The notes below the pieces were generated by a model. The model made no database searches. It saw only the letters and a list, made by a program, of their open reading frames with translations, and was not told the DNA's origin. This document shows, one piece after another, positions 35,900-44,322 of a stretch of DNA of 64,000 nt. How positions within the stretch are numbered: position 1 is the first letter of the stretch; every line of letters starts with the position of its first letter. The DNA is from UBA2834 sp963623365 (GTDB lineage Bacteria; Patescibacteriota; Saccharimonadia; Saccharimonadales; Saccharimonadaceae): the NCBI GenBank assembly GCA_963623365.1, contig CAVFJY010000004.1:15040-79039 (forward strand), read 5' to 3'. The position numbers and the translations under genes are program-made.

Positions 35900-35945
35900 T
35901 AAACTAATTTTAGCATATTCGCGATGTGCTCGACAAGTAAGGCAA

Positions 35946-37295
35946 TTATTCGTGCTTGGTGTCGAGCGACATAAAGCGGACGCGAGCTTTGTCGAAATAG
36001 AGTTCGACATTGCCGGTTGGACCACGACGGTGCTTGGCGAGAATCAAATCGGTAATATTCTGGCGCTCAGTTTCGGGATTGTAATAATCTTCGCGGTAAA
36101 GGAACATGACAATATCGGCGTCCTGCTCGATTGAGCCAGACTCGCGCAAGTCGGAAAGCATTGGAATTTGCGGCGAACGTGATTCGACGGTACGCGAGAG
36201 CTGCGACAAGGCAATGACGGGCACATCTAGTTCGCGGGCAATCAACTTGAGGCCACGTGAGATTTCGGAAATTTCTTGGACACGGTTATCCATCGCCCGC
36301 TTGGACGAGCCGGACATCAACTGTAAATAGTCGACAATAATCAAGCCAATTTCATGGTCGTGAGCAGCGCGGCGTGCCTTGGTGCGCATCTCCATAACGG
36401 TTAAGCCCGGGGTATCATCGATGAAAATTGGTAATTCAGACAGCTCAGACATGGCTTCGGAAATTTGCGAGAAATCGTCGCCAGAAAAGCCGCCCGTATC
36501 GAGTTTGAAAGAGTCGATGCCGGAAGCGTCGGCCAGCATACGATTAATTAATTGTTGACGGCCCATTTCTAGGGAGAAAACTAAGACGGCTTTGTTATTA
36601 ATGCGCGCGACGTTGCTGGCAAAGTTGAGCGCGAGCGCGGTTTTACCCATGGCTGGGCGCGCGGCGAGAATGATTAAATCGGATTTATGAAAGCCGGCAG
36701 TCATGCGATCGAGGTCGGGATAGCCGGTTTTGTAGCCAGCGATACTACCCTTGTTTTCGTGCAATTCTTCGAGGCGATCGAAGGTTTCGGAGAGTAAGTC
36801 GGAAATTGGGACGAGATCGTTGTGAATGTTTTGCTCGGAAACTTCGAAGAGTTGGCGTTCGGCGGATCCGAGTAATTCAAGTGTTTCGGAATTGCCGTCA
36901 AAGGCATTTTCGGTAATGGCGGCAGCGGCGGCGATAAGGCGACGACGAACGGCGGCTTCGTTGACGCGTTCGGCATAGTCTTTGGCGTGCGCAGCGACGG
37001 GCGTGAAGTTGGCAAGCTCGGAAAGGTAGGCAGAGCCGCCGGCCTTTTGGATGAGTTTTTTGCGTTTTAGCTCGTCGCTAACAGTGACGAGGTCGACAGG
37101 GCGATGGCGCTCATAAAGATTCCACATTGCACTATAGATGTGCTGATGGCGTTCATCATAAAAATCTTTCGGTTTAACAATTTCAGTGACGTCTGGCAGG
37201 GCCTCTTCAGAAATGAGAATTGCACCGAGCAGAGACTTTTCGGCATCAAGATTTTGCGGTGGAATCCGGTCCGCTTTGGTTTTTTGATCACTCAT
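35946..37295 (-). CDS. dnaB: Replicative DNA helicase DnaB
   Basis: The 449-residue hexameric helicase has the N-terminal primase-interacting domain (PPQNLDAEKSLLGAIL), Walker A ARPAMGKTAL (about 213-222), Walker B GLIIVDYLQLM and the C-terminal arginine-finger region RGPTGNVELYFDK. It unwinds DNA at the fork. It starts inside the end of dnaX (8-base overlap), forming a replication operon. Confidence 0.97.
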   Translation of the reverse strand: MSDQKTKADRIPPQNLDAEKSLLGAILISEEALPDVTEIVKPKDFYDERHQHIYSAMWNLYERHRPVDLVTVSDELKRKKLIQKAGGSAYLSELANFTPVAAHAKDYAERVNEAAVRRRLIAAAAAITENAFDGNSETLELLGSAERQLFEVSEQNIHNDLVPISDLLSETFDRLEELHENKGSIAGYKTGYPDLDRMTAGFHKSDLIILAARPAMGKTALALNFASNVARINNKAVLVFSLEMGRQQLINRMLADASGIDSFKLDTGGFSGDDFSQISEAMSELSELPIFIDDTPGLTVMEMRTKARRAAHDHEIGLIIVDYLQLMSGSSKRAMDNRVQEISEISRGLKLIARELDVPVIALSQLSRTVESRSPQIPMLSDLRESGSIEQDADIVMFLYREDYYNPETERQNITDLILAKHRRGPTGNVELYFDKARVRFMSLDTKHE

Positions 37296-38841
37296 CGATT
37301 TTTACCTCCTCTCCTCCGCCCATTAATGCCGCGATTGCAGCCATATCAGCATCTTTATTGAGTGTTTGGTCGTTAACTTCTATTGTATAATTTTCTGGCA
37401 AAATTTCGGCAATATTAGTGAGACGTTTGGTGATTTGATTTTTGGCAAATTTATGTTTGGCATAAATGGTGAGTTTTTCGTCCTGAAGTGTGTAGTCGGA
37501 ATCGGCAAAATATTTGTAATTCATTGGGCTGACTGCTTGAATGCGCAAGAGGATTTGATTCCAAAGTTCGGCTGGGTTGGCGCTGGCTGTTTGCATTGGG
37601 GCTTTTGCTGTCGTCGTGTTTGTTGTTGCTGTCGAAGATTTTGCGATTGTGTTTTTGGTCGATGGCTTCATCGCCGCTATACTCTCGGTTGGGGTGCGAT
37701 GCGTAACTTTGGGCGACGCGTCGTGTTCTACTGCGGAAGATGGTGTAAGAGTAGGTGCGTCGGTGGAAGAGTGCGCAGGAATGGATGTGCCAGCGGAAGC
37801 GACAGCAGTTACATTAGTGGAAATGGCGGCGGCCGCAGTAACGGTGGCGACTGACGCGACGGGTGTAGCGGCGGCTTTAAATGTGGCGGGAGCTGGCGCA
37901 GTGCTTGGCGCAAGATTATGCGAACAAAGCGCCAATAATAATTTCACCTGCGGATAAGCGGAGCGAGAAACTTCGATAAGCTGATCAAGCAAAGGCAGAT
38001 GCATTGGTTGTGGATTGGCGACGATTTCTGAAATTAAATTATCGGCAATGATTTCAGCTTTGACGCCCGAATCGAGTAATTCTTGCAACTGCGTGCGAAT
38101 ACGCGTAGCGTCACCAGCGGCATAGGCGTTGAGTATGCTTATGATGGCTTCGGATTGTGGCAGCCCCAAGGCTTTAGTAATTAGTGCGGCATCAATTTTT
38201 TCGTCGCTGAGCGTGGAAATTTGGTCGAGTAGACTAAGCGAATCACGGAATGAGCCGCCACCGCGCTTGACGACTAATTCGAGGGCGTCGTCGTCGATTT
38301 TAATTTTCTCGGCTTTGGCGATTTTTTTGAGATGTTCGAACATTGTGCTCGGGTCGGCGAGCTTGAAAGTAAAGGTCTGACTGCGCGACGTGATGGTGAC
38401 GGGAACTTTGTAAGCGTCAGTTGTCGCCATAATGAAGACCACATGAGCCGGCGGCTCTTCAAGAGTTTTAAGCAGCGCATTGAAGGCCGACTTGGAGAGC
38501 ATGTGTACCTCGTCGATAATGTAGATTTTGAACTTGCCTTTAGTGGGCGCAATCATGGCACGTTCGCGCAAATCACGGATATTGTCGACGCCAGTATTAC
38601 TGGCGGCATCAATTTCGATAATATCGAGATAATTGTCCTCGAGTTCGTAGTCAAAACCATTAATTTCGTGTGCGAGAATGCGAGCAACGGAAGTTTTGCC
38701 AGTACCGCGAGGACCAATAAAAAGATAAGCGTGTGAGATTTTGCCGCTCTTAAGTGAATTGCTCAAAACATCTGTGATCTGCTCTTGCCCAACAACTTCG
38801 CCCAGAGTCTTGGGGCGATATCTACGATACAACGCCTTCAT
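37288..38841 (-). CDS. dnaX: DNA polymerase III subunits gamma/tau
   Basis: The 517-residue clamp-loader ATPase has RPKTLGEVVGQEQ, Walker A GPRGTGKTSVARI (about 44-56), IIDEVHMLS (DEx-type Walker B) and the sensor-1 region ATTDAYKVP. The four-Cys zinc module that normally follows Walker A is absent: the stretch HEINGFDYELEDNYLD has no Cys. An Ala/Thr/Ser/Pro-rich linker (about 330-420) leads to a C-terminal domain. A dispersed repeat related to GATGCGTAACTTTGGG lies in this linker (37692-37728). Confidence 0.96.
   Translation of the reverse strand: MKALYRRYRPKTLGEVVGQEQITDVLSNSLKSGKISHAYLFIGPRGTGKTSVARILAHEINGFDYELEDNYLDIIEIDAASNTGVDNIRDLRERAMIAPTKGKFKIYIIDEVHMLSKSAFNALLKTLEEPPAHVVFIMATTDAYKVPVTITSRSQTFTFKLADPSTMFEHLKKIAKAEKIKIDDDALELVVKRGGGSFRDSLSLLDQISTLSDEKIDAALITKALGLPQSEAIISILNAYAAGDATRIRTQLQELLDSGVKAEIIADNLISEIVANPQPMHLPLLDQLIEVSRSAYPQVKLLLALCSHNLAPSTAPAPATFKAAATPVASVATVTAAAAISTNVTAVASAGTSIPAHSSTDAPTLTPSSAVEHDASPKVTHRTPTESIAAMKPSTKNTIAKSSTATTNTTTAKAPMQTASANPAELWNQILLRIQAVSPMNYKYFADSDYTLQDEKLTIYAKHKFAKNQITKRLTNIAEILPENYTIEVNDQTLNKDADMAAIAALMGGGEEVKIDE
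37692..37728 (+). repeat. Dispersed repeat inside dnaX linker
   Basis: GTGCGATGCGTAACTTTGGG (37694-37713) differs from the intergenic site at 60918-60937 by one base and runs into CGACGCGTCG. It encodes part of the Thr/Ser-rich linker on the other strand. Confidence 0.55.
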
Positions 38842-38937
38842 TAATTCTATCTTAGCATGTTTTGAGCGTGAGCGTGGGTGTGGCCGCGTGGGTTATTGGG
38901 CATGAATGCTAGGGATTGTGCGAATTGTGAGTTTGGG

Positions 38938-39648
38938 CTACTTGCCGGATTTAATACGCGTAACTTTTTGGCGATTGGTAGTATTGAGCGCGTCGTAGGT
39001 GAAAGTTGCCAGCGCGGCACCGAGGAATGGCGCAAAAATAAAAACCCAAACTTGACTCAGTGCGGTGCCGCCAAGTAAAATCGCAGGCGCGAGACTGCGG
39101 GCAGGATTAACGGAGGTACCGGTGAGATTAATACCAATAATATGTACGAAAGTGAGTGCGAAACCAATTATTATGCTAGATAAGGAGCTTTTGTTTTGGG
39201 TAGAGGTTGCACTAATGGCAATATAGACAAAAACAAAAGTGAGGATAGTCTCAACCAGTAATGCGCCCCATGCGTTCAGCTCAAGACCGTAGCCGTCGCC
39301 GAAGCCATTAGCGCCGAGGTTATTTGTGCCAATGCCGGCAGCGAGATTAAGAATAAGATAAAGCAGCGTTGAGCCGATTAGACCGCCAATTATTTGCGCA
39401 AGCACGTAGCCGCCGAAAGTTTTGAAGTTTAATTTGCCGCGCAATAACATAGCGAAAGAGACGGCGGGATTAATATGGCTGCCAGAAATATCGCCGACTA
39501 TGTAAGCGGACATGATGGCGGCGAGACCGAAAGCGAGCGCTGTAGCGACTAAATTACCACCAGATATCACTGCGGTGCCACAACCGAAGAAAACCAAAAT
39601 GGCGGTGCCGAGCGTTTCGGCTAAATAAATTTTGAGTTCTTTACTCAT
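38938..39648 (-). CDS. Aquaporin / MIP family channel
   Basis: The 236-residue protein has six helices and both pore motifs, SHINPAVS (about 75) and SVNPARSLAPAIL (about 183). It lets water, and perhaps small neutral solutes, cross the membrane. Narrow-filter residues fit an AqpZ-like water channel more than GlpF, but this is not certain. Confidence 0.93.
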   Translation of the reverse strand: MSKELKIYLAETLGTAILVFFGCGTAVISGGNLVATALAFGLAAIMSAYIVGDISGSHINPAVSFAMLLRGKLNFKTFGGYVLAQIIGGLIGSTLLYLILNLAAGIGTNNLGANGFGDGYGLELNAWGALLVETILTFVFVYIAISATSTQNKSSLSSIIIGFALTFVHIIGINLTGTSVNPARSLAPAILLGGTALSQVWVFIFAPFLGAALATFTYDALNTTNRQKVTRIKSGK

Positions 39649-39785
39649 GGATTACCTCTAGTTAATGTTAATGCTAGTGTAGCACGGAATGAATTAGTGT
39701 GCTGGTGCGGGGCGAAATGCGTGGACGCGAAATGAACGCGGCAACGTGTGGTGAAAGAGAGATGCTTATGTTATAATCTTTGAAA

Positions 39786-40115
39786 ATGTCGAAAAGAAAA
39801 AGTAAAAAACAAAAACAGGAAGTTGCGCGCATACTGAGAGCGATTAATATTGCCTGTGTGAGTATTTCATTCGCATGGTTACTCTTTTTTGGCATGTTGG
39901 CACTAAAAGGCGGCTGGGACGACATTGATATTGTCGCCGTGTTGGGCGCGCCAATCTTTGCGGTCTTTGCGCTGATATTGGCATTGGTGCGGATTTATAA
40001 AAACAAGAGCCAAAATGCAGTTGCGCTGGCGCCACTAATTGCATTAACTTGCTCCGCACTGCTCTTTTGCTACATTGCGGTTAATGAATCGGTGATGTTT
40101 TTCGAGAACCTATAA
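39786..40115 (+). CDS. Small three-helix membrane protein, unknown function
   Basis: The 109-residue protein begins with a strongly basic stretch (SKRKSKKQKQE) and has three hydrophobic helices (about 24-47, 52-74 and 83-100). TATAAT ends 10 bases before the ATG at 39786, so the mRNA is almost leaderless. No family recognised. A hairpin terminator follows. Confidence 0.6.
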   Translation: MSKRKSKKQKQEVARILRAINIACVSISFAWLLFFGMLALKGGWDDIDIVAVLGAPIFAVFALILALVRIYKNKSQNAVALAPLIALTCSALLFCYIAVNESVMFFENL

Positions 40116-40116
40116 A

Positions 40117-40150
40117 AACCCCAGCGATGCGAACTGGAGTTATTTTTTTG
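40117..40150. terminator. Terminator between converging genes
   Basis: AACCCCAG/CTGGAGTT stem followed by ATTTTTTT on the plus strand, with A-rich sequence on the other side. Confidence 0.75.
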
Positions 40151-40159
40151 TGTTAAGAA

Positions 40160-40678
40160 TTATAGGCTAGCTTCAACAGCGGCCCAAGTAGCATCATTGT
40201 TGTCGGCAGGAATAATGACGGTAACTTGATCGCCGACTTTGATGCGGAAATAAGTGACAGAAGCATAGAGAATTTTATATTCTTTACCATTAACTTCGAC
40301 AAAATATTGGTCGTCGTGGCTAGTGAGCGTGCCGATGACGGTCTTGCGCTCGACTGGACCAATTTGTTTGTAAAGAAATTTGCCATTCTCGCCAATAGTT
40401 AGTTTCAAAATATCACCTTCGACTAGCTTTGATTTTGAGGCATAGTTGGCGGGAACAGGATAGTTCTTCCCGTCTGGGCCAATCATAATTTGGCCATCAA
40501 ATACGCCTTCGATAATCTTCCCGTCTGGGCTATCGATGACGGTGCTAGCGGGCGCGGTAATAATATCACCATCGCCAAGCATAGAAGTTAATAATTCTTT
40601 TGCAGCAGAAAGATTCGTTTCTGCTTCAGTGAGAAGACTGCGCAATCTCTTTATTTGTTTTTCTGATATTTCAGACAT
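40160..40678 (-). CDS. Unknown protein with coiled coil and two beta-rich domains
   Basis: The 172-residue cytosolic protein starts with a helix (ISEKQIKRLRSLLTEAE) and continues as a beta-rich part with GPDGKNYPVPANYASKSKLVEGD. This resembles the coiled-coil plus OB-fold plan of AAA+ proteasomal ATPase N-domains, without the ATPase. A consensus promoter (TTGACA) lies upstream at 40711-40741. It looks like a lineage-conserved gene. The start could also be 3 codons earlier. Confidence 0.6.
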   Translation of the reverse strand: MSEISEKQIKRLRSLLTEAETNLSAAKELLTSMLGDGDIITAPASTVIDSPDGKIIEGVFDGQIMIGPDGKNYPVPANYASKSKLVEGDILKLTIGENGKFLYKQIGPVERKTVIGTLTSHDDQYFVEVNGKEYKILYASVTYFRIKVGDQVTVIIPADNNDATWAAVEASL

Positions 40679-40710
40679 ACCTCGCATCCTGCCTGTGTTA
40701 GTTATTTACT

Positions 40711-40741
40711 ATATGATATATTTTCGCGGGCGTTTTTGTCA
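40711..40741 (-). promoter_or_regulatory. Promoter of the gene at 40160-40678
   Basis: TTGACA, 16-17 base spacer, then TATATCATAT. Confidence 0.65.
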
Positions 40742-40832
40742 ATAAGAGTATTAGGTACTTTTCCACAATAAAATATGGGGTAGTCTGCAGAACGTTGTAT
40801 TTTTTACCATTGACTTTTTGCGCGGGCGTGAT

Positions 40833-41966
40833 TCACCAACGTCCGGCAGCCAGCACGCCGCCAATGCGATCGCCAACAAAGAATAGAGCGATATAGACGA
40901 TGAAGATATAAGAGCTGATAGAACCGCCGTTCCAAACTGAAATGGCGATAGGTGTGATTGTGTAGAGTGCGTAGATGGATGTATTGATGAACGATGTAAG
41001 CGTGCCGATGAAGATGCCGTAGCTGTTGATGAAGCTGTAATGGAGGGCGCCGCCGATGATGGTGCCCACGAAAGCGCCAAGTACGCTAATAAAAGGAATA
41101 ATTTCCAGCATTTTAGATAAGTAGGCAATAAAAATTAGGCGAAGAATTAACCCGGGAAGAAGTGAGGCGACGAGATATTCATTTTTGAGGTCGGACGGAA
41201 CTTGACGGTCGTCGCTGCTTTCGCCAGTAATGTAGAGCAACCCAATTGTAGTAGCAACGACAAGCGCGAGCAGAATATAAGCGATTGACCAATCGCTAAC
41301 TTCGACAACAACAATACTAATGACGCCGAGCAGGAGCAGAATGGCGAGGCAAGCGACCTGAATAATTAGCGCGATACGCAAGAGCATTTCGAGGTTGGCG
41401 TTCTGAACATAAAAGAGTCGCGCGCGGCCAGCGATTTGCGCGCCTTTATCTTTGCGTTTTTCCCAAATGGCTTGCTCAACTTCGCTAGCGATTGGTTTAG
41501 CGTCAGGATAGAGTTGGCGACTATTTTTGGCGCGTGTTTCGGCCAGCAGCTCAGCTTCAATTTCTTTTGGATCGAGGCTTTGGGTTTCGATAAGCTTTTT
41601 GGCGATACGTTTTTGCTGGCGAGCGTGCGACTGGGCGGCCTTTTGCTCGGCGAGCTTGCGTTCTCTGGCACGGTCGGCTTGCTCGGCAGCATTGCGGCGC
41701 TTCATGTCGGCGGCAAAATCGGCATCAATATGGAAGACGGGATGAGCATTCGTGGTGTTATCATCGACAGCTTTAGCAGAGCGCGCAATAATACCCTCTT
41801 GGGCGTGATGGACGCGTTCGATGGCGGGTGTATCGTCGGTTTCGGCTTGGTCAAACATGCGGCGTGAAATACTCATTGCGGCGGTAGTGCGCTCGTCGTT
41901 CGCGCGAGGAGCAGCCTGCTTTGGTTTGGCGGGGGGTTCATCGCCGGCTAAATAAGTATGCGCCAT
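40833..41966 (-). CDS. Membrane protein with charged coiled-coil N-terminus
   Basis: The 377-residue protein has a long soluble front (about 1-195) rich in Ala, Glu, Arg and Gln with a likely coiled coil (ADRARERKLAEQKAAQSHAR), then five or six hydrophobic helices. It ends GDRIGGVLAAGRW. No family recognised. TAAACTAAGATTTATATG before the start suggests a short leader. Confidence 0.6.
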   Translation of the reverse strand: MAHTYLAGDEPPAKPKQAAPRANDERTTAAMSISRRMFDQAETDDTPAIERVHHAQEGIIARSAKAVDDNTTNAHPVFHIDADFAADMKRRNAAEQADRARERKLAEQKAAQSHARQQKRIAKKLIETQSLDPKEIEAELLAETRAKNSRQLYPDAKPIASEVEQAIWEKRKDKGAQIAGRARLFYVQNANLEMLLRIALIIQVACLAILLLLGVISIVVVEVSDWSIAYILLALVVATTIGLLYITGESSDDRQVPSDLKNEYLVASLLPGLILRLIFIAYLSKMLEIIPFISVLGAFVGTIIGGALHYSFINSYGIFIGTLTSFINTSIYALYTITPIAISVWNGGSISSYIFIVYIALFFVGDRIGGVLAAGRW

Positions 41967-42016
41967 ATAAATCTTAGTTTAGCACAAAGCTGCTCATGCT
42001 TTTCTTGAAAGAACAT

Positions 42017-42047
42017 AAAAAACAGCCCCTTTGGCGGAGGCTGTTTT
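42017..42047 (-). terminator. Terminator of rplJ-rplL
   Basis: Stem AAAACAGCC/GGCTGTTTT with an 11-base loop followed by U-rich sequence on the minus strand, 35 bases after rplL. Confidence 0.85.
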
Positions 42048-42081
42048 AGATAAAACATTCTGACTAAAATTTTGATAGAAC

Positions 42082-42462
42082 TTAAGCGAGTTCGACAGTT
42101 GCGCCAGCTTCTTCGAGGCTCTTCTTGAGAGCTTCGGCTTCGTCTTTGGCAACTTTTTCTTTAACGGTTGCAGGAGCGCCGTCAACGATTGCCTTAGCTT
42201 CGCCAAGACCGAGACCGGTTGCTTCCTTTACTGCCTTGATGACGGCGATTTTTTGTGCGCCGGCGTCTTTGAGAACAACGTTGTATTCGCTCTTCTCGTC
42301 AGCAGCGGCAGCGGCACCATCAGCAGGTGCAGCAGCGACAGCCACGGCGGCAGCCGCTGGCTCGATGCCATATTCGTCTTTTAGGACATTTTTCAGCTCG
42401 TTAACTTCGAGGACGGTGAGCTTAACCAATTCCTCTGCTAGTTTCTTTACATCAGCAGCCAT
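42082..42462 (-). CDS. rplL: Ribosomal protein bL12 (L7/L12)
   Basis: The 126-residue stalk protein has the N-terminal dimerisation helices (KLAEELVKLTVLEVNELKN), an Ala-rich hinge and the conserved C-terminal domain (EKSEYNVVL ... ATGLGLGEAKAIVDGAP). It recruits translation factors. 36 bases downstream of rplJ. Confidence 0.98.
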   Translation of the reverse strand: MAADVKKLAEELVKLTVLEVNELKNVLKDEYGIEPAAAAVAVAAAPADGAAAAADEKSEYNVVLKDAGAQKIAVIKAVKEATGLGLGEAKAIVDGAPATVKEKVAKDEAEALKKSLEEAGATVELA

Positions 42463-42498
42463 GTTAGACTCCTTTAAAAATTAGTGGTTGGTAATAAA

Positions 42499-43023
42499 TT
42501 AATTGGTTGCTTTGTCGGCAATGCCGTCGAGCAAAGCGTGAAGATTGCCAGAGAGACCGTTGGTGATATCGTTGACTGGGCTGAGGAGCATGTCCACAAC
42601 TTGGCCAATGAGTTGGTCTTTGCTTGGCAGATCTGCGAGGGCTTTTACGTCAGTTTCGCTGAGCGTTGCGCCAGCGCCACTAAAGGCACCTTTGAGTTCG
42701 AGCGCTTCATGCTCTTTGGCGAATTTCGCCAAAACCTGAGCAGGCGCGACTTCGTCGTCATTGGAGACGGCATAAAGTAGCTGACCTTCAAGCGCAGTCG
42801 TGTCAGTGTCTTTATAAACCGCAATATTGCCCATAGCAACACGGACAAGGCGATTCTTGACGATTTTAATTTTGACATTATTCTCGCGGGCAGCGCGACG
42901 AAGTTCTTGCATTTCCGCAACCGTCAGGCCTTGGTACTTAGCAAAAACTGTCATTTTTGCGTCGCTGAGTAGCTCGTTTAAGTCGGCAACCAATTGTTGT
43001 TTCTTATCTTTGCTAATTGCCAT
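42499..43023 (-). CDS. rplJ: Ribosomal protein uL10
   Basis: The 174-residue protein shows the uL10 start (KDKKQQLVADLNELL) with AKYQGLTVAEMQELRRAARE and the 23S-binding domain, and ends in helices for bL12 dimers. AAAGGAG precedes the ATG. A conserved structured leader lies upstream, as expected for autoregulation by uL10(bL12)4. Confidence 0.97.
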   Translation of the reverse strand: MAISKDKKQQLVADLNELLSDAKMTVFAKYQGLTVAEMQELRRAARENNVKIKIVKNRLVRVAMGNIAVYKDTDTTALEGQLLYAVSNDDEVAPAQVLAKFAKEHEALELKGAFSGAGATLSETDVKALADLPSKDQLIGQVVDMLLSPVNDITNGLSGNLHALLDGIADKATN

Positions 43024-43180
43024 AGATAGAAATCTCCTTTTGGTATTAATTTTATAGCCAGAATGTTAATATCTTACCCGTTTTGTGCGGGCAGACAACG
43101 TCACCAATTTACAAGAAATATTCTCCTCGGCGGCATAATTAAGTGCTTGAACACCGCCGCTGTCTTTGGTAACTGGTTCG
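43024..43180 (-). promoter_or_regulatory. L10 ribosomal-protein leader
   Basis: The leader between promoter and rplJ contains the typical L10-leader parts: ACCAAAGACAGCGGCGGTG, then a GCACTTAAT segment and CCGCCGAGGA, which pair as GGCGG/CCGCC. In other bacteria uL10 binds here to repress its own translation or transcription. Confidence 0.75.
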
Positions 43181-43209
43181 ATTGTAGCATGATTTGACTA
43201 AAAATTCAA
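43181..43209 (-). promoter_or_regulatory. Promoter of rplJ-rplL
   Basis: TTGAAT, 17 bases, TACAAT with extended TG. Confidence 0.75.
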
Positions 43210-43270
43210 GGTTTACGAGGGTGTTTTTGATGGAGAGTGTGGGGCTTTGTGCAAGTGGGTGGGTGTAGGA

Positions 43271-43287
43271 GGCGACGCGTAACTTTG
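43271..43287 (+). repeat. Dispersed GCGTAACTTTG site upstream of rlmH
   Basis: CGACGCGTAACTTTG shares the 11-base core with 37701 and 60925 and lies in the likely promoter region of rlmH. Confidence 0.55.
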
Positions 43288-43307
43288 CGTAGTGTTATCA
43301 TATTGAT

Positions 43308-43736
43308 ATGATCAAAGTAATTGCGGGTGGCAAAAAACATCCAAGCTGGCTAGCGGAAACTTGTGCGGAATATGAAAAGCGATTGCGGAAGCCCTTTAAT
43401 CTTGAGTGGCAATTCGTGGACGAAGCAAAGTTGCCGGAGAAAGTTGTGCAGCTCAAGGCGGATGAGTTCATGATTCTAATGGACGAGCATGGCAAAATGC
43501 TGAACTCGCCGGAATTTGCGGCAGCTCTGAAGACGCCGCTGGAAATGGGACGGAATATCGTGGTTGTAATTGGTGGCGCGTATGGGCATTTTCCGCCAGA
43601 GATGATGGCACGGGCGAATCTGGTGTGGAGCTTGTCGAAATTGGTATTTCCGCACCAAATTTGTCGCTTGATTCTGGCGGAGCAGGTTTACCGCGCACAA
43701 GAAATTTATCTTGAGCATCAATATCATCATGCTTGA
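43308..43736 (+). CDS. rlmH: 23S rRNA pseudouridine-1915 N3-methyltransferase
   Basis: The 142-residue SPOUT methyltransferase starts MIKVIAGGKKHPSW and has LMDEHGKMLNSPEFA, VVIGGAYGHFPPEM (SAM-binding knot) and the C-terminal YRAQEIYLEHQYHH. It methylates the A-loop helix of 23S rRNA (Psi1915) on the assembled ribosome. TATCATATTGATATG before the start suggests a very short leader. Ends with TGA. Confidence 0.95.
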   Translation: MIKVIAGGKKHPSWLAETCAEYEKRLRKPFNLEWQFVDEAKLPEKVVQLKADEFMILMDEHGKMLNSPEFAAALKTPLEMGRNIVVVIGGAYGHFPPEMMARANLVWSLSKLVFPHQICRLILAEQVYRAQEIYLEHQYHHA

Positions 43737-43800
43737 GTGAAGCCGTGATAGTGAGTGATGACACAACGGTAGCGGGCGCGAATAGAAAATCGCAGACAAG

Positions 43801-43830
43801 AAAAAGCCCCTGATTGCGAAAATCAGGGGC
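43801..43830 (-). terminator. Terminator of the gene at 43894-44190
   Basis: Stem GCCCCTGATT/AATCAGGGGC, loop of 5, then UUUUU on the minus strand. Confidence 0.9.
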
Positions 43831-43893
43831 GCTAGGAGGGGTGTATAAATACGGCGCCACGAATGGCAAAAACATGACGCCGCATTTAGCGGA

Positions 43894-44190
43894 TTAAAGG
43901 TAACTACGCACGAGCGTTTTTAGCGAATCGGCGGCCTCGAGCGCTTCGGTGCTCATGTAGCCACGCGGATGCAATTCAACATCCGTAATAAGACGTTTGG
44001 CGTGTGCGATAACTTTATTGGTGCTTCTACATTTGACCGCCTGGTGCATGGCGTTGGTTGCGTCCGAGAGTTCGCCGGACAAGTATTTAGTCGGCAAACT
44101 AAGCACAGCATTAACGAGCCTCTCGGCCGCATTCAGGATATTGGCATTGCGCTGATTAATTACGGCACAATCGTTACCAAAAATCATCAT
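43894..44190 (-). CDS. Small helical protein with internal repeat, unknown function
   Basis: The 98-residue protein seems to consist of two similar halves: AERLVNAVLSLPTKYLSGEL with SDATNAMHQAV, and AKRLITDVELHPRGYMSTEA with LEAADSLKTLV. Both follow A-x-R-L-x-x-x-V-x-x-x-P-x-x-Y-x-S. AAAGGAG lies 8 bases before the ATG; a consensus promoter is at 44276-44304 and a strong terminator follows, so it is a stand-alone, well-expressed gene. Not recognised. Confidence 0.65.
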   Translation of the reverse strand: MMIFGNDCAVINQRNANILNAAERLVNAVLSLPTKYLSGELSDATNAMHQAVKCRSTNKVIAHAKRLITDVELHPRGYMSTEALEAADSLKTLVRSYL

Positions 44191-44275
44191 AGAAATCTCT
44201 CCTTTCAAAGTGCGACGCCCTCCTTTGGGCGCAAAAAGTTGGGGCAAACACCGGCAAAAGCGGGTGTATCTCTTT

Positions 44276-44304
44276 ATTATATCACAGATTGAAAAATAAG
44301 TCAA
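44276..44304 (-). promoter_or_regulatory. Promoter of the small helical protein gene
   Basis: TTGACT, 17 bases, TATAAT with TGTGA just before. Confidence 0.85.
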
Positions 44305-44322
44305 TAGTTGTATAATAAAAGT

